This document shows positions 63,702 to 64,000 of a stretch of DNA of 64,000 nt, piece after piece. Where the stretch lies: contig NZ_CP170198.1 of NCBI RefSeq assembly GCF_042434915.1, forward strand, positions 3,472,001 through 3,536,000, written 5' to 3'. Every line of letters starts with the position of its first letter. Position 1 is the first letter of the stretch. Both the position numbers and the translations under genes were made by a program. This DNA comes from Aquimarina sp042434915 (GTDB lineage: Bacteria > Bacteroidota > Bacteroidia > Flavobacteriales > Flavobacteriaceae). The notes beneath the pieces are model-generated. The model did no database searches and was not told the DNA's origin. It worked only from the letters and a program-made list of their open reading frames with translations.

Positions 63702-64000
63702 AGAGAAAACCGCTGCGTTACATCAAGAAGTTGAGCGGTTAAATGATGCTGGATTGATTATGAATCATACGATTAATGTGACAGCTTATAAAAATTTATT
63801 ACTAGAAAATCTATGTGCGTACTTGACAATAGAAAAGTATATTAGCGATCATACGACACTATTGCCTTCTGATATGCAAAGTTTTGTATCCATGAAAAAA
63901 TCTGAAGCCCTAAGAAAAGATTTAGCACAAATTAGAACCGAGAGCGAAGTTAATGTATTAACATTAACAGAGATTCCTTCTCAAATGCAACTTATAGGAA
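63682..64000 (+). CDS. Haem oxygenase (BphO-like), 3' end cut by window
   Basis: First 106 residues in frame to the window end. MMLKILKEKTAALHQEVERL has the proximal His near residue 14 expected for bacterial haem oxygenases that pair with phytochromes. It would turn haem into biliverdin, the chromophore of the phytochrome encoded upstream, releasing iron and CO. ATG 63682 or 63685 both possible. Assigned from the N-terminus and context. Confidence 0.8.
   Translation, partial: MMLKILKEKTAALHQEVERLNDAGLIMNHTINVTAYKNLLLENLCAYLTIEKYISDHTTLLPSDMQSFVSMKKSEALRKDLAQIRTESEVNVLTLTEIPSQMQLIG

Noticed and set aside
1..64000. tRNA, rRNA, CRISPR arrays, transposons or prophage genes
   Set aside because: Gaps between genes are short and none showed cloverleaf-like, spaced-repeat or transposase sequence on reading; small RNAs cannot be excluded without computation.

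Overview
The window is AT-rich, gene-dense DNA from a marine-type member of the Bacteroidetes, most likely the Flavobacteriaceae. The evidence is two secreted proteins with type IX secretion C-terminal sorting domains, a TonB receptor with a carboxypeptidase-regulatory N-terminal extension, several LytTR regulators, and Bacteroidetes-type -7 promoter boxes (TANNTTTG) at good distances from many starts. No rRNA, tRNA, CRISPR array, insertion sequence or phage gene was seen.

Layout. 1-8.6 kb: end of a di-haem cytochrome c peroxidase gene, a secreted peptidoglycan amidase, a LytTR regulator with its beta-propeller sensor kinase, and a small secreted protein. 8.9-25.3 kb: an iron-acquisition island. 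One operon encodes a PLP decarboxylase, an N-hydroxylase, an exporter, a fused acyltransferase/NIS synthetase, a second unfused acyltransferase plus NIS synthetase, a frameshifted nitroreductase and a membrane acyltransferase. A PchR-like AraC regulator, a TonB receptor and two accessory secreted proteins follow. The biosynthetic operon and the receptor share a nearly identical operator just downstream of the -7 box. 25.4-27.3 kb: an RNA methyltransferase and an AGCS symporter. 27.3-32.5 kb: a light-damage operon with three different photolyase/cryptochrome proteins and three small companions, including a 49-residue DUF2256 gene. 32.6-48.6 kb: a mannose and exopolysaccharide region with ManA, a polyprenyl-phosphate sugar synthase, a GT-C membrane protein, a membrane-anchored GH5-like hydrolase, a GT4, a flippase, two STAS proteins, a TPR/beta-barrel protein and a large DUF4114 T9SS cargo protein. 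48.7-54.1 kb: a seven-gene operon, receiver / H-NOX / PAS kinase / FIST (NosP-like) / kinase / HPt / LytTR regulator. 54.3-56.7 kb: the GTPases Era and Der. 56.9-64 kb: a CheB-CheR-PAS kinase, a bacteriophytochrome kinase, two receivers and a truncated haem oxygenase gene.

The most interesting reading links two of these regions. The seven-gene operon carries two putative nitric-oxide sensors (H-NOX and a FIST/NosP-like protein), each next to a kinase, and has all parts of a split phosphorelay ending in a LytTR DNA-binding protein. Five promoters in the window carry a direct repeat with exactly 21 bp periodicity that resembles LytTR sites. They are the promoters of GT2-manA, the GT4, the STAS pair, the DUF4114 protein and the NO operon itself. 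In four of them a -7-like box lies 30 or 31 bp from the repeat. This suggests an NO-responsive, self-regulated circuit controlling surface polysaccharide and matrix genes. It is inference from sequence reading alone and needs the checks given.
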